Source: an uncultured Pseudomonadota bacterium
GTDB lineage: Bacteria > Pseudomonadota > Gammaproteobacteria > Steroidobacterales > Steroidobacteraceae
Direction: 5' to 3'
DNA length: 64,000 nt
NCBI GenBank assembly: GCA_903868595.1
Contig: CAIPVV010000060.1
Location: 39,092-103,091 of the forward strand
Shown one piece after another: positions 16,931 to 25,222 of the stretch. Every line of letters starts with the position of its first letter. Position 1 is the first letter of the stretch. Below the pieces are notes generated by a model. The model had not been told where the DNA came from and searched no databases. It worked only from the letters and a program-made list of their open reading frames with translations. Made by a program: the position numbers and the translations under genes.

Positions 16931-16945
16931 TGGCAGGCATCTTGC
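16931..16945 (+). promoter_or_regulatory. Sigma-54-type promoter candidate upstream of the EPS locus
   Basis: TGGCAGG-CATC-TTGC matches the -24/-12 consensus TGGCACG-N4-TTGC at 10 of 11 fixed positions, with the required GG-N10-GC spacing (GG 16932-16933, GC 16944-16945). It points toward the EPS operon, 38 bases after the gltA stop and about 510 bases before the first EPS gene. Confidence 0.5.
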
Positions 16946-17456
16946 GGACCGCCCATCGCCCCCGACCGAATGGCCCAATTCAAGGTTTGGGCTAGGAGAG
17001 GGCCTCCCGGCCGGGTGTTGCTGGGCAGCAGCGATACGGTGGTACCTCACTCAGGCGCCATACGGAGCAAGCTGAATAGGTGGCAGCCCTCTTCAACCAT
17101 TAGAGCGGCAGCCATTGAGTGCCATGGTCGACCCTGCCGGACGCGGCTGAACACAGCTTCGGCGCGCTGAGCGCTTGCCCATAATCTGAATAAGGCAGAG
17201 CATCAATTGGGCGGCGATGTAACGCTAGCCGTGAAGGCTGGGCGCGAGAACTACGGCATAGACGTAATTGAGTCTCAAACTCATATGACGCGGGTAAAGT
17301 GAACGACGACCTCAGTGAAGGCGCGTCTGAATCCAAACCAGCGCTGAGCGCCGCCGCCAAATTGACGTTGGCCAGGGATGTGCGATACCTCCCGCTCTCG
17401 AAAAAACCACTGTTGTAGTATATGCCTCAGAATTTCCAGAAAATAATCGCAAGTCT
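16946..17456. other. EPS leader region, no gene seen
   Basis: About 510 bases with no supported gene; short frames lack recognisable features. Holds a second sigma-54-like site at 17369-17383 and would form a long 5' leader if the first site is used. Confidence 0.5.
17369..17383 (+). promoter_or_regulatory. Second, weaker sigma-54-like site
   Basis: TGGCCAG-GGAT-GTGC keeps the GG-N10-GC spacing (GG 17370-17371, GC 17382-17383) but deviates at several other positions. A sigma-70 reading (TTGACG at 17363, 17-base spacer, ATACCT) overlaps it. Lies about 75 bases before the first EPS gene. Confidence 0.35.
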
Positions 17457-18071
17457 ATGATACGACTAAATTTGTCGTTGTTGTCGTTGGCCTTCCTGTG
17501 GCTGAGCTCGCCGGTACTGGCGGCCGAAGTCGCTCCACAACTGAACGCGCCCGCTGCCTCACAGGTAAGGGAGGACTATGTAATCGGCCCCGGCGATGTC
17601 ATTCAGGTCTTCGTCTGGCGCAATCCCGAACTTACGGTGACAGTGCCGGTTCGGCCGGATGGCAAGGTTTCCACGCCGCTCATCGAGGACATGGTGGCCG
17701 TGGGCAAGAATCCTTCCGCCCTCGCGAGAGATATGGAGAAGGTGCTGGCGGAATATGTTAAATCCCCGCAGGTAAACGTAATCGTTACTCAACCTGTCAG
17801 CGTGTTCAGTCAGGTGAAGATCATGGGGCAGGTCGTGCGCCCACAGGCGCTGGCTTTCCGCGACGGTATGACAGTGTTGGATGCCATTCTGTCCGTAGGC
17901 GGCCTAAGCCCGTTCGCAGCGGGCAATCGCGCCAAGCTGCTTCGCAACGAGAATGGCCATGCTACGAGCATCCCGCTGAAGCTTCAAAAGCTCCTGGAAG
18001 GTGGCGACATGACCCAAAATATCGCTTTGAAGCCCGGGGATGTCATTTTGATTCCGGAAACGCGGTTCTGA
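17457..18071 (+). CDS. XrtA/PEP-CTERM-type polysaccharide export protein (Wza-like)
   Basis: 204 aa, short as in the XrtA-linked export family and much smaller than E. coli Wza. Signal peptide residues 1-22 (cleavage near PVLAA) without a lipobox Cys. A Poly_export domain follows (YVIGPGDVIQVFVWRNPELT, then VRPDGKVSTPLIEDMVAVG), and a SLBB-like region (VKIMGQVVRPQALAFRDGMT, then ILSVGGLSPFAAGN), ending LKPGDVILIPETRF. Predicted to form the outer-membrane/periplasmic export conduit. First gene of a tight run: 3 bases separate it from the chain-length gene. Confidence 0.92.
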   Translation: MIRLNLSLLSLAFLWLSSPVLAAEVAPQLNAPAASQVREDYVIGPGDVIQVFVWRNPELTVTVPVRPDGKVSTPLIEDMVAVGKNPSALARDMEKVLAEYVKSPQVNVIVTQPVSVFSQVKIMGQVVRPQALAFRDGMTVLDAILSVGGLSPFAAGNRAKLLRNENGHATSIPLKLQKLLEGGDMTQNIALKPGDVILIPETRF

Positions 18072-18074
18072 TCT

Positions 18075-19682
18075 ATGAATGAAATCCTGGAGCGGCTGCT
18101 GGATGAAGCGCGGGGCGCATGGCGATTTCGCTGGACCGGGCTTGCCGTTGCGGCCGTTGCCGCCCTCGGCGGCTGGCTGACCGTCTTCTCGCTGACCGAC
18201 CTGTACGAAGCAAAGGCGAGTGTGTTCGTTGATGCACGGACAGCGCTCAAACCGTTACTGCAGGGCCTGACTGTTGAGCAGGATGTGGGAGTACAGCTTA
18301 GCTACGTGCGCCAATCGTGGCTAAGTGGAGCTGAGTTGGAAAAGGTGGCAACGGAATCAGGCATGCTGGATCCGAAGAATACGGATCCGCGCGTCAGGGC
18401 GTCCATAATCAAGGACCTTTCAGACAAGATTGTGCTCGACAGCCACGGCGGCTATGGACGCGAAGCGGATCGAGATTCTTCCGGGACCACCTATACGTTC
18501 AGTTACCGTGGGCCGGACCGAAAGCTCGCGCTTAGAGTAGTAGATACGTTGGTTACGGCGTTTATCGAAGAAACGCTGGGAGGAAAGCGCAGTGGCACCG
18601 AACACGCGCAACGATTCATCGAGCAGCAGATCCATAGTTACGAGCAGCGTTTGCGCGAGGCCGAAAACCGCTTGGCGGAATTCAAGAAGACCAACCTGGG
18701 CTTGATGCCGACGGAACAGGGCGGCTACTTCACACAGTTGCAAAACGAGATAGACGCTGAAAAGAAGATCGAGAACGACCTTAATCAGGCGATATCGCGT
18801 CGTACGGAACTCGCCAGGCAGTTGCGCGGCGACGCTGTCATGTCCGCCGCGGGTAGCAGCAATGCACTGGCGGCTGCAGGTGGCGATACCTTGGCCAGGA
18901 TCAAGGAGGCGCAGGCACGCCTGGACGAGCTCCGCCTGCGCTTTACCGACAAACATCCGGACGTCACAGCCGCTCGTGCAACGTTGGCGGAATTGCAGGC
19001 GCGCCGGGATGCGGAGATCGAAAGCCTCAAGCGAGGCGACCTGACCGCGCTGGCAAGCAGCGGTATCGGTAACAACCCCGTCTATCAAAGCATCCAGCTC
19101 GCACTGAATCAGGCAGATGTCGAGATAGCAGCACTCCGTAGTCAGTTGACCCAGCACCACAGCAAGGCTTCCGAGCTACGTCAACGCCTGGACATCGCGC
19201 CCAAGGTGGAAGCGCAGTACGCGCAGCTAAATCGCGACTACGATATTAACAAAGCGCAGTACACGGCCTTGATGGCGAACTACGAGAAATCCCGCCTCGG
19301 CGAGCAAGCAGACAGCGCCGGTTCTGTTCGCTTCGAGGTGACGCAGGCGCCCACGGCGCCTTACGGAGCTGTCTATCCGGACCGGCCGACCGTGCTATCG
19401 GCCATCTTTGTCGTGTCGTTGCTCCTCGGTCTCGCGGCTTCTTTCGGCCTGCACCTGCTCAACCCGGTGGTAACGTCCCGGCGAAACCTCATGGAGCTCA
19501 CTAGCATTCCCATCCTCGGGACGGTTAGCGCGGCATTCCCGCTTGTACGGCACATCCAGACGCGTCGTGAGGCATTAAGATTCGGCGTGGCGGCAAGCGG
19601 GCTGCTTGCCGCCTATGTGCTGGCAATTACAGTTAACTACATAGGGCTAAGGTTCATGCCTGAAGCCCTCTTATCTGGGTGA
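18075..19682 (+). CDS. XrtA-type polysaccharide chain-length determinant (Wzz/EpsF-like)
   Basis: 535 aa. An N-terminal membrane segment near residues 20-40 (GLAVAAVAALGGWLTVFSL) and two C-terminal ones near 435-460 (AIFVVSLLLGLAASFGL) and 505-527 flank a large periplasmic part with long coiled coil (AQRFIEQQIHSYEQRLREAE, later LDELRLRFTDKHPDVTAARA). This layout matches the PEP-CTERM-locus chain-length family. It sets polymer length and works with the next gene, its cytoplasmic kinase partner. The spacing of 3 bases on each side implies one operon. Confidence 0.93.
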   Translation: MNEILERLLDEARGAWRFRWTGLAVAAVAALGGWLTVFSLTDLYEAKASVFVDARTALKPLLQGLTVEQDVGVQLSYVRQSWLSGAELEKVATESGMLDPKNTDPRVRASIIKDLSDKIVLDSHGGYGREADRDSSGTTYTFSYRGPDRKLALRVVDTLVTAFIEETLGGKRSGTEHAQRFIEQQIHSYEQRLREAENRLAEFKKTNLGLMPTEQGGYFTQLQNEIDAEKKIENDLNQAISRRTELARQLRGDAVMSAAGSSNALAAAGGDTLARIKEAQARLDELRLRFTDKHPDVTAARATLAELQARRDAEIESLKRGDLTALASSGIGNNPVYQSIQLALNQADVEIAALRSQLTQHHSKASELRQRLDIAPKVEAQYAQLNRDYDINKAQYTALMANYEKSRLGEQADSAGSVRFEVTQAPTAPYGAVYPDRPTVLSAIFVVSLLLGLAASFGLHLLNPVVTSRRNLMELTSIPILGTVSAAFPLVRHIQTRREALRFGVAASGLLAAYVLAITVNYIGLRFMPEALLSG

Positions 19683-19685
19683 GCA

Positions 19686-20594
19686 ATGAGCCTAGTCGAA
19701 CGCGCCATTGGGAAAATAAAACGGGGCGGTAGCTCCACATCCGCAGGCGCCGGAACTGCCGGAACCGAAGCAGGGGCAGCACTGGGTCCACTGGCGAGCG
19801 AGCCGGCCCCGCCGCAGGCCGGACTTGCGGTGGAATTGCCGACCGCTGCTCCACCGCGAGTCTTGATCGACCGCGATGGTTTGTGTGCTGCGGGATACCT
19901 GCCTGAGGTCACCCAGAATAGGCAGTTCGCGGATCAATACAGAAGAATCAAGCGTCCCCTGACTGCGGCAGTGAAGACGGATAAGGAACCTGCCGTGGGC
20001 CATGCACGAGTCATTCTCGTGACCAGCGCTCTTCCGGGCGATGGCAAGACATTTACCAGCATTAATCTCGCGCTCAGCTTGGCTCGCGAAAAGGATACCT
20101 CCGTAGTTCTTGTCGATGCCGACGCCGCGAGGCCGCAGGTCAGCAGAATATTTGGAGTTGATGCCGAACCCGGTATTACTAACGCGCTCGTTGACCCAAA
20201 CGTTAATGTGGAATCTCTGATCCTGCAGACGGATGTGGAAGGGCTATCGATCTTGCCCGCTGGCGAGCGAAGCGATCACGCCAACGAATTGTTCGCAAGT
20301 AAGCGCATGACTGAGGTCATAACGCGGATTCTGGCTCGGGATCCGCGACGCATAGTGCTGTTTGATTCCTCGCCGCTGCTTGCGGCGACGGAGTCGCGGG
20401 TTTTGGCGGGACTGGCTGGGCAAATATTGCTGGTAGTTCGCTGCGGCAAGACACCGCAGCATGCGGTCTTGGATGCACTCAATCACATCGGATCGGAAAA
20501 TGCGGTCAGCCTGATACTTAACGAGGCAAGGCCTAGCCTTGCCGAGGGGTTGAGCGGCTACGGCACGTATGGAGCTTATGGGCATGACGCTTAG
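19686..20594 (+). CDS. XrtA-associated tyrosine autokinase (CpsD/BY-kinase type)
   Basis: 302 aa. Cytoplasmic BY-kinase half. Walker A is SALPGDGKT (residues 114-122) and Walker A' is VVLVDADAARP (140-150); LFDSSPLL further on fits Walker B. The C-terminus has a small Tyr cluster (GYGTYGAYGH), the usual autophosphorylation tail, though short. A Gly/Ala/Pro-rich linker precedes the kinase. It autophosphorylates and cycles with the chain-length protein to control polymer assembly. Its end overlaps the next gene. Confidence 0.92.
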   Translation: MSLVERAIGKIKRGGSSTSAGAGTAGTEAGAALGPLASEPAPPQAGLAVELPTAAPPRVLIDRDGLCAAGYLPEVTQNRQFADQYRRIKRPLTAAVKTDKEPAVGHARVILVTSALPGDGKTFTSINLALSLAREKDTSVVLVDADAARPQVSRIFGVDAEPGITNALVDPNVNVESLILQTDVEGLSILPAGERSDHANELFASKRMTEVITRILARDPRRIVLFDSSPLLAATESRVLAGLAGQILLVVRCGKTPQHAVLDALNHIGSENAVSLILNEARPSLAEGLSGYGTYGAYGHDA

Positions 20595-21948
20595 CCAACG
20601 ACGCTGCTTGTATATCGTTGCCCTGACGATATTACCGATCTGCACCCAAAGCGCTGAATTGGCCTTGAGCGGCGATATTGGTGTCGGCCGAAGCGGAAAC
20701 GTACAACGCGTTTCTTCGGGGGGTAGCAGTGACAACATCGAGACGCTGGGCGTCCAGTTCGCGGTGCTGCAGGACTCGGACAGGTACTCCTTGAATCTGC
20801 TTGGAGATCTCGCCGGCTATCGGTACGCAAATCGAACCTACAATGATCAGCTCTCCGGAACTGCCAACGGTTCGGCCGCGCTGCATATCATTCCCGAAGC
20901 ATTGTCATGGGTTGTAGAAGATAACTTTGGCCAAGCTCGGCGTGACCTGTTCACAGTGGTAACGCCGATTAACTCCGAAAACATCAACTACTTTTCTACC
21001 GGTCCAGACATCAGCCTGCGATTTGACGCCAACATGCGACTCCTGGCGCACCTTCGTTATGGCCGTGTCGACTACGAACTCAGCCCCTATGGGACCGATG
21101 ATTACGAGGCGCTAGTTGGTCTCGAGCGAAACCTCAGTTCCTCAAGTACTCTGTCCCTGGATCTTAGCGATCGGCATGTTGTACCTGAGCAGGCTTCCGG
21201 CTCTCCGAAATACGACAGCGAGAGGGCGTTTATCCGCTACTCAGTGAGAGGTAGCGTGACCACCGCTGGTCTGGATGTTGGTGCGTCTCGCCTAGTCGAA
21301 TACAACAAGACCGATACGGGGCCGTTAATACTGGCAACTGTTACCCGGAAATTGAGCGGATATTCGTCAGTAACGCTTCAGGCCGGGCGTGAATATACGG
21401 ACGCAGCCGGGGCGCTGGCGACAACTACCGGTGCGCCAGCTCTCACGGCAATAAGCAATCTGACGGCGGTCGGGGGTAGCGGAGTCCTTGCGATCACGCA
21501 ATCCGCTACACCATATGTCCATAATTTTGGGCAATTGTCGCTGAACATGGATGGGCTAAGGACGCATGTTCGGTTTGGTTTGTCTGGAGCAGACGACCGG
21601 TATCTAGGCCAAGCTCAATTGGACCGGAAGACATATGCCGCAACGGGCATTGTCACTCGAGCGCTGACGCCGAAACTTACGATTCGTGTCGATGGCAGTT
21701 ATACGAGAAACGAATTCCAAACCAGATCTAATGACTACCGGGAGGCCAGCGGAATACTGTCGCTAAATTGGGCCGTAGGCCGCCTGCTGTCGCTCCAACT
21801 GTCAGGTGAAGAATATCGCTACTCCAGTAGCGGCGCAGGTAACTCGGTAACAGAGCCTAGGGTCTGGCTGAAATTGACGTATGGGCAACGGGCGCTACGT
21901 CAGTTTGCGCCATCCCGCGCGCAGTTTGCCTCGTTCGCAACGAACTGA
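20584..21948 (+). CDS. PEP-CTERM-system outer-membrane beta-barrel protein (TIGR03016-like)
   Basis: 454 aa. Short signal-like start (LYIVALTILPICTQSAE), then alternating amphipathic strands throughout with aromatic girdles (YSLNLLGDLAGYRYANRTYN, later GREYTDAAGALATT), the pattern of a large outer-membrane barrel. Position right after the autokinase and before the deacetylase is diagnostic for XrtA loci. Probable pore or scaffold for polymer export. The start is chosen at ATG 20584, 9 bases after GGAG; ATGs at 20569 and 20578 are also in frame and all overlap the kinase end. Confidence 0.82.
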   Translation: MTLSQRRCLYIVALTILPICTQSAELALSGDIGVGRSGNVQRVSSGGSSDNIETLGVQFAVLQDSDRYSLNLLGDLAGYRYANRTYNDQLSGTANGSAALHIIPEALSWVVEDNFGQARRDLFTVVTPINSENINYFSTGPDISLRFDANMRLLAHLRYGRVDYELSPYGTDDYEALVGLERNLSSSSTLSLDLSDRHVVPEQASGSPKYDSERAFIRYSVRGSVTTAGLDVGASRLVEYNKTDTGPLILATVTRKLSGYSSVTLQAGREYTDAAGALATTTGAPALTAISNLTAVGGSGVLAITQSATPYVHNFGQLSLNMDGLRTHVRFGLSGADDRYLGQAQLDRKTYAATGIVTRALTPKLTIRVDGSYTRNEFQTRSNDYREASGILSLNWAVGRLLSLQLSGEEYRYSSSGAGNSVTEPRVWLKLTYGQRALRQFAPSRAQFASFATN

Positions 21949-21952
21949 GCAT

Positions 21953-22810
21953 ATGATTAATGCGATGACGGTAGACGTGGAAGACTACTTCCACGTCGCC
22001 GCACTGTCCAAGGTCATCCATCCTGACCAATGGGACACGCTTGAATACAGGGTTGAACGATCAACGGATAGGCTGCTTGGCATCTTTTCCGACGCCGGCA
22101 TTACGGCCACGTTCTTCGTCCTTGGATGGGTCGCAAAGAAGAGTCCGCAGCTTGTCAGGGCGATTCATGCGGCCGGTCACGAAGTAGCCAGCCACGGGAT
22201 GTCCCACAAGCTTGTCTATAACCAGAGCGAAGCTGAATTCCGCGAAGAAACTCAAGAGTCCAAAGCTTGCCTTGAGGACCTAATAGCAGGACCCGTTCTC
22301 GGCTATCGAGCATCGACATATTCAATCACCAGCCGCTCTCTATGGGCACTCGACGTGCTTCACGAGCTGGGTTTTGAGTACGATTCAAGCATATTCCCGA
22401 TAAGGCACGACCTATACGGAATTCCCGATGCCCCTAAGAGGCCGGGCTACGTGACGACACCCAGAGGGCATAAGATCGTCGAATTCCCTATGTGCGCTGC
22501 CAAGCTCCTTGGGCTCGACGTACCTGTATCGGGCGGCGGATATTTTCGGTTGTTGCCATACCAAGTGACGCAGTGGGGATTGCGCAAGCTCAACAACCAT
22601 GAGCAGCGTCCGTTTGCCTTCTATCTCCACCCTTGGGAAATCGATCCAGGCCAACCGCGGATACGAGCCAGCCTGTTGTCACGATTTCGCCACTACACGA
22701 ACCTATCAGTCACCGAGCAACGGTTGAGAGTCCTGCTGCGGGAGTTCAAGTTCTCTTCCATGTCTGCTGTCTTGTGCGAACTCGGCCTCCTAGCGCCATC
22801 TGCGCGATAA
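21953..22810 (+). CDS. XrtA-system polysaccharide deacetylase (NodB domain)
   Basis: 285 aa. Starts MINAMTVDVEDYFHV, the hallmark of the PEP-CTERM-locus deacetylase group. Metal-site motifs: D8/E10/D11 in TVDVEDYF and SHGMSH at 80-85. GYRASTYSI near 120 and FYLHPWEIDPGQPR near the C-terminus complete the active-site pattern. Predicted to remove N-acetyl groups from the exopolysaccharide. It has no signal peptide, as in other members of this group. It begins 4 bases after the barrel gene and ends 2 bases before the next glycosyltransferase. Confidence 0.93.
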   Translation: MINAMTVDVEDYFHVAALSKVIHPDQWDTLEYRVERSTDRLLGIFSDAGITATFFVLGWVAKKSPQLVRAIHAAGHEVASHGMSHKLVYNQSEAEFREETQESKACLEDLIAGPVLGYRASTYSITSRSLWALDVLHELGFEYDSSIFPIRHDLYGIPDAPKRPGYVTTPRGHKIVEFPMCAAKLLGLDVPVSGGGYFRLLPYQVTQWGLRKLNNHEQRPFAFYLHPWEIDPGQPRIRASLLSRFRHYTNLSVTEQRLRVLLREFKFSSMSAVLCELGLLAPSAR

Positions 22811-22812
22811 GC

Positions 22813-23964
22813 ATGCTCGGACTAACCTGCATATTCGCGCTAATTCTGGGCCTATATCCCTTCGTCCTTTACCCGTTCTTCGCAGCGCTTGTAGGGCGTC
22901 TGCTATACAAGCCCATCCACCGTGATAAGACCTATCTGCCTCGCGTTACAATAATAACTGCTGCCTACAACGAAGCGCGTCATATAGAAGCGACTATAAG
23001 GGACAAACTTGCCCAGGACTACCCGCCGAATCTGATCCAGATGATCGTCGTGTCCGATGAGTCGAGCGACGGTACTGACGAGATAGTTAGATCGATACAT
23101 GCCGAGGATGAACGCGTCACTCTTCTTCGCCAGGATCCAAGACAAGGAAAGACCGCGGCACTGAACCTCGCGGTGCCCTACGCGATGGGGGAAATTATCG
23201 TCTTCGCAGACGCCAACTCTCTTTATCAGCCACACGCCATCCGCGCGCTAGTGAGCAACTTCGCAGATCCGCAGGTCGGCTACGTTTCCGGAAAGATGCA
23301 GTACGTGAATCCTGACGGATCAGTAATCGGCGATGGCTGTTCCGCCTACATGCGTTACGAAAATTGGCTTCGCGATACGGAAACCAGAATTGGTTCAATT
23401 GTCGGGGTCGACGGTGGGATTGATGCCGTTAGAGCCGAATGCTACCAGCCCATGCGCCCCGACCAGTTGCCGGATTTCGTCTTGCCGCTGTGTGTTGTCG
23501 AGAAGAGGCTGCGTGTAATCTATGAGCCGGAAGCGATCCTGAGGGAAGATGCGCTGAACACACAAGCGTCCGAATATAGAATGCGCGTGCGCGTTGCGTT
23601 GCGGGCCTTCTGGGCACTGTGGGACAAGCGCAATCTTCTGAATCCCATTCGATACGGGATATTCTCCTGGCAGCTAGCCTCCCATAAATGGCTCAGATAT
23701 CTCGCATTCATTCCTCTAACCGTAGCTGCGCTAATCGACTGGGCTCTCGTCGGATCTGGTCCGGTATATCAACTTATGGCTCTCGGCCAGTTGGTATTCT
23801 TGGCGCTATGGATAATGGCTGCACGAGGCAAGAGGGAAATATCAGGCGTACCGCTGCCCGCACTGTGCCAGTATTTTGCCTTGCTAAACCTCGCATCCGC
23901 TGTGGCGTTCTGGGAATTCATAAACGGCAGGAAGAGGACGCTGTGGCAGCCGCGGCAGGGTTAG
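22813..23964 (+). CDS. Membrane glycosyltransferase, family 2
   Basis: 383 aa. N-terminal membrane anchor (LGLTCIFALILGLYPFVLYP), GT-A domain with VTIITAAYNEARHIEATI, VVSDESSDGT, a DAN triad in VFADANSLY and EDALNTQASEYRMRVRVA near the acceptor site, then C-terminal membrane helices (IPLTVAALIDWALVG and MALGQLVFLALWIMA). This topology fits processive or lipid-linked sugar transfer at the inner membrane. Start ATG 22813 is immediately after the deacetylase stop; upstream in-frame residues overlap that gene and were dropped. Confidence 0.9.
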   Translation: MLGLTCIFALILGLYPFVLYPFFAALVGRLLYKPIHRDKTYLPRVTIITAAYNEARHIEATIRDKLAQDYPPNLIQMIVVSDESSDGTDEIVRSIHAEDERVTLLRQDPRQGKTAALNLAVPYAMGEIIVFADANSLYQPHAIRALVSNFADPQVGYVSGKMQYVNPDGSVIGDGCSAYMRYENWLRDTETRIGSIVGVDGGIDAVRAECYQPMRPDQLPDFVLPLCVVEKRLRVIYEPEAILREDALNTQASEYRMRVRVALRAFWALWDKRNLLNPIRYGIFSWQLASHKWLRYLAFIPLTVAALIDWALVGSGPVYQLMALGQLVFLALWIMAARGKREISGVPLPALCQYFALLNLASAVAFWEFINGRKRTLWQPRQG

Positions 23965-24096
23965 CGACCAAAATCGGATAAACGGCCTGATCGAGGTGGT
24001 CAGTGGCGGATCCTCTGGCAAAGAGTCGATGACAAATCATTTCAACACGACCTACCTATGGCAGCCTGTATTTTCGCATCGTGCCAAGTCGCGGCC

Positions 24097-25071
24097 ATGA
24101 GAAAGAAAGTCTCGATTGTAATCCCCGCATACAACGCTAGCGCCTTCATCGAGAAGGCCATCAACAGCGTGCGCACCCAAACCGCGGAAGCAGAATTCCA
24201 GATTATAGTTAGCGACGACAGGTCCGCGGACAACACGCTGGAAATCGTCAGAGCAATGTCCGAGACCGACCCTCGGATAATTGCTGTTCCGAATCAGAGA
24301 GCCAAGGGGCCATCGGGTGCTAGAAACACCGCGCTGGATGCTGCGAACGGCGATTACATAGCGTTTCTCGACGCAGATGACTATTGGCTTCCCGACCATC
24401 TACAAAGCGCCCTGGATTTTCTCGAAGTCAACAGCAAGATGATTGGCGTCTTCTTTAACTCTAGAATTATCGAACTGGAGACCGGCCAGGTAGTCGGTGA
24501 CTGGCTGTCCGCCAGGCGGTCGCCGGGAAGGCTCGGCGAGGAAGTGCTGAACGGAGGCTTTAATCTAATTACGGGAAACCTTACGTTAGCGCTACTGGAG
24601 GAGTCCTTTATTCATCTCCAGTCGGTGGTGTTGCGGGCGTCCGTAGTGGAGGGCGTTCGGTTCAACGAGACCATTAGATACTCCGAAGATCGCGACTTCA
24701 TGATACGAATTACATCGCCGTACCCTGCGCAGTTGGCCTATCACCTGAAGGAGACCAACGTATATCTGCGGCGCATGGGAAGCCTTACTGCCGCGACAGC
24801 AGCGAACGCGTTGAACACTGTCAAAGATCACATCCGGCTATACCAGTCCTATAGTCAAGGTTTTGGTGGCGACGCGCTGCTACTGGCACCGATATCCCAA
24901 AGGCTATACGAGGCGAATATGGATGCTGCCTACCTATACCGGATAGAGAAACGGCCGCTCGATGCTCTCAAAGCGCTGTGGCGGGCTGCCCGAATCAAAT
25001 CGAATCTGCGGCAGGTTTCAGAGGCCATGAAGATCATTGCGAGCGTCGCCGGGTTGAAAAAGGCGGCTTAG
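24097..25071 (+). CDS. Glycosyltransferase family 2
   Basis: 324 aa. GT-A fold: VSIVIPAYNASAFIEKAINS, IIVSDDRSADNT, GARNTALDAANGDYIAFLDA with the DADD metal motif, and YSEDRDFMIRI near residue 195. Soluble, probably membrane-associated on the cytoplasmic face, adding one sugar to the lipid-linked repeat. The start at ATG 24097 begins directly at the fold; an ATG at 24058 would add 13 residues. More AT-rich codon use (ATA, CTA, AGA) than the backbone genes suggests acquisition of this part of the locus. Confidence 0.88.
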   Translation: MRKKVSIVIPAYNASAFIEKAINSVRTQTAEAEFQIIVSDDRSADNTLEIVRAMSETDPRIIAVPNQRAKGPSGARNTALDAANGDYIAFLDADDYWLPDHLQSALDFLEVNSKMIGVFFNSRIIELETGQVVGDWLSARRSPGRLGEEVLNGGFNLITGNLTLALLEESFIHLQSVVLRASVVEGVRFNETIRYSEDRDFMIRITSPYPAQLAYHLKETNVYLRRMGSLTAATAANALNTVKDHIRLYQSYSQGFGGDALLLAPISQRLYEANMDAAYLYRIEKRPLDALKALWRAARIKSNLRQVSEAMKIIASVAGLKKAA

Positions 25072-25222
25072 GCAGCTAGTCGAGACATCGTCGCCCACGT
25101 TCGGACCGGCTAGCGATACCGATTTCCTTGGCCGTAATTTCCGCAATCGGTAATCGCCCCGACGGTCTGCCGGCGGATAATCCGCGACAAATTCGGATGA
25201 TGGCTCTGAGCCAAGTACGACG

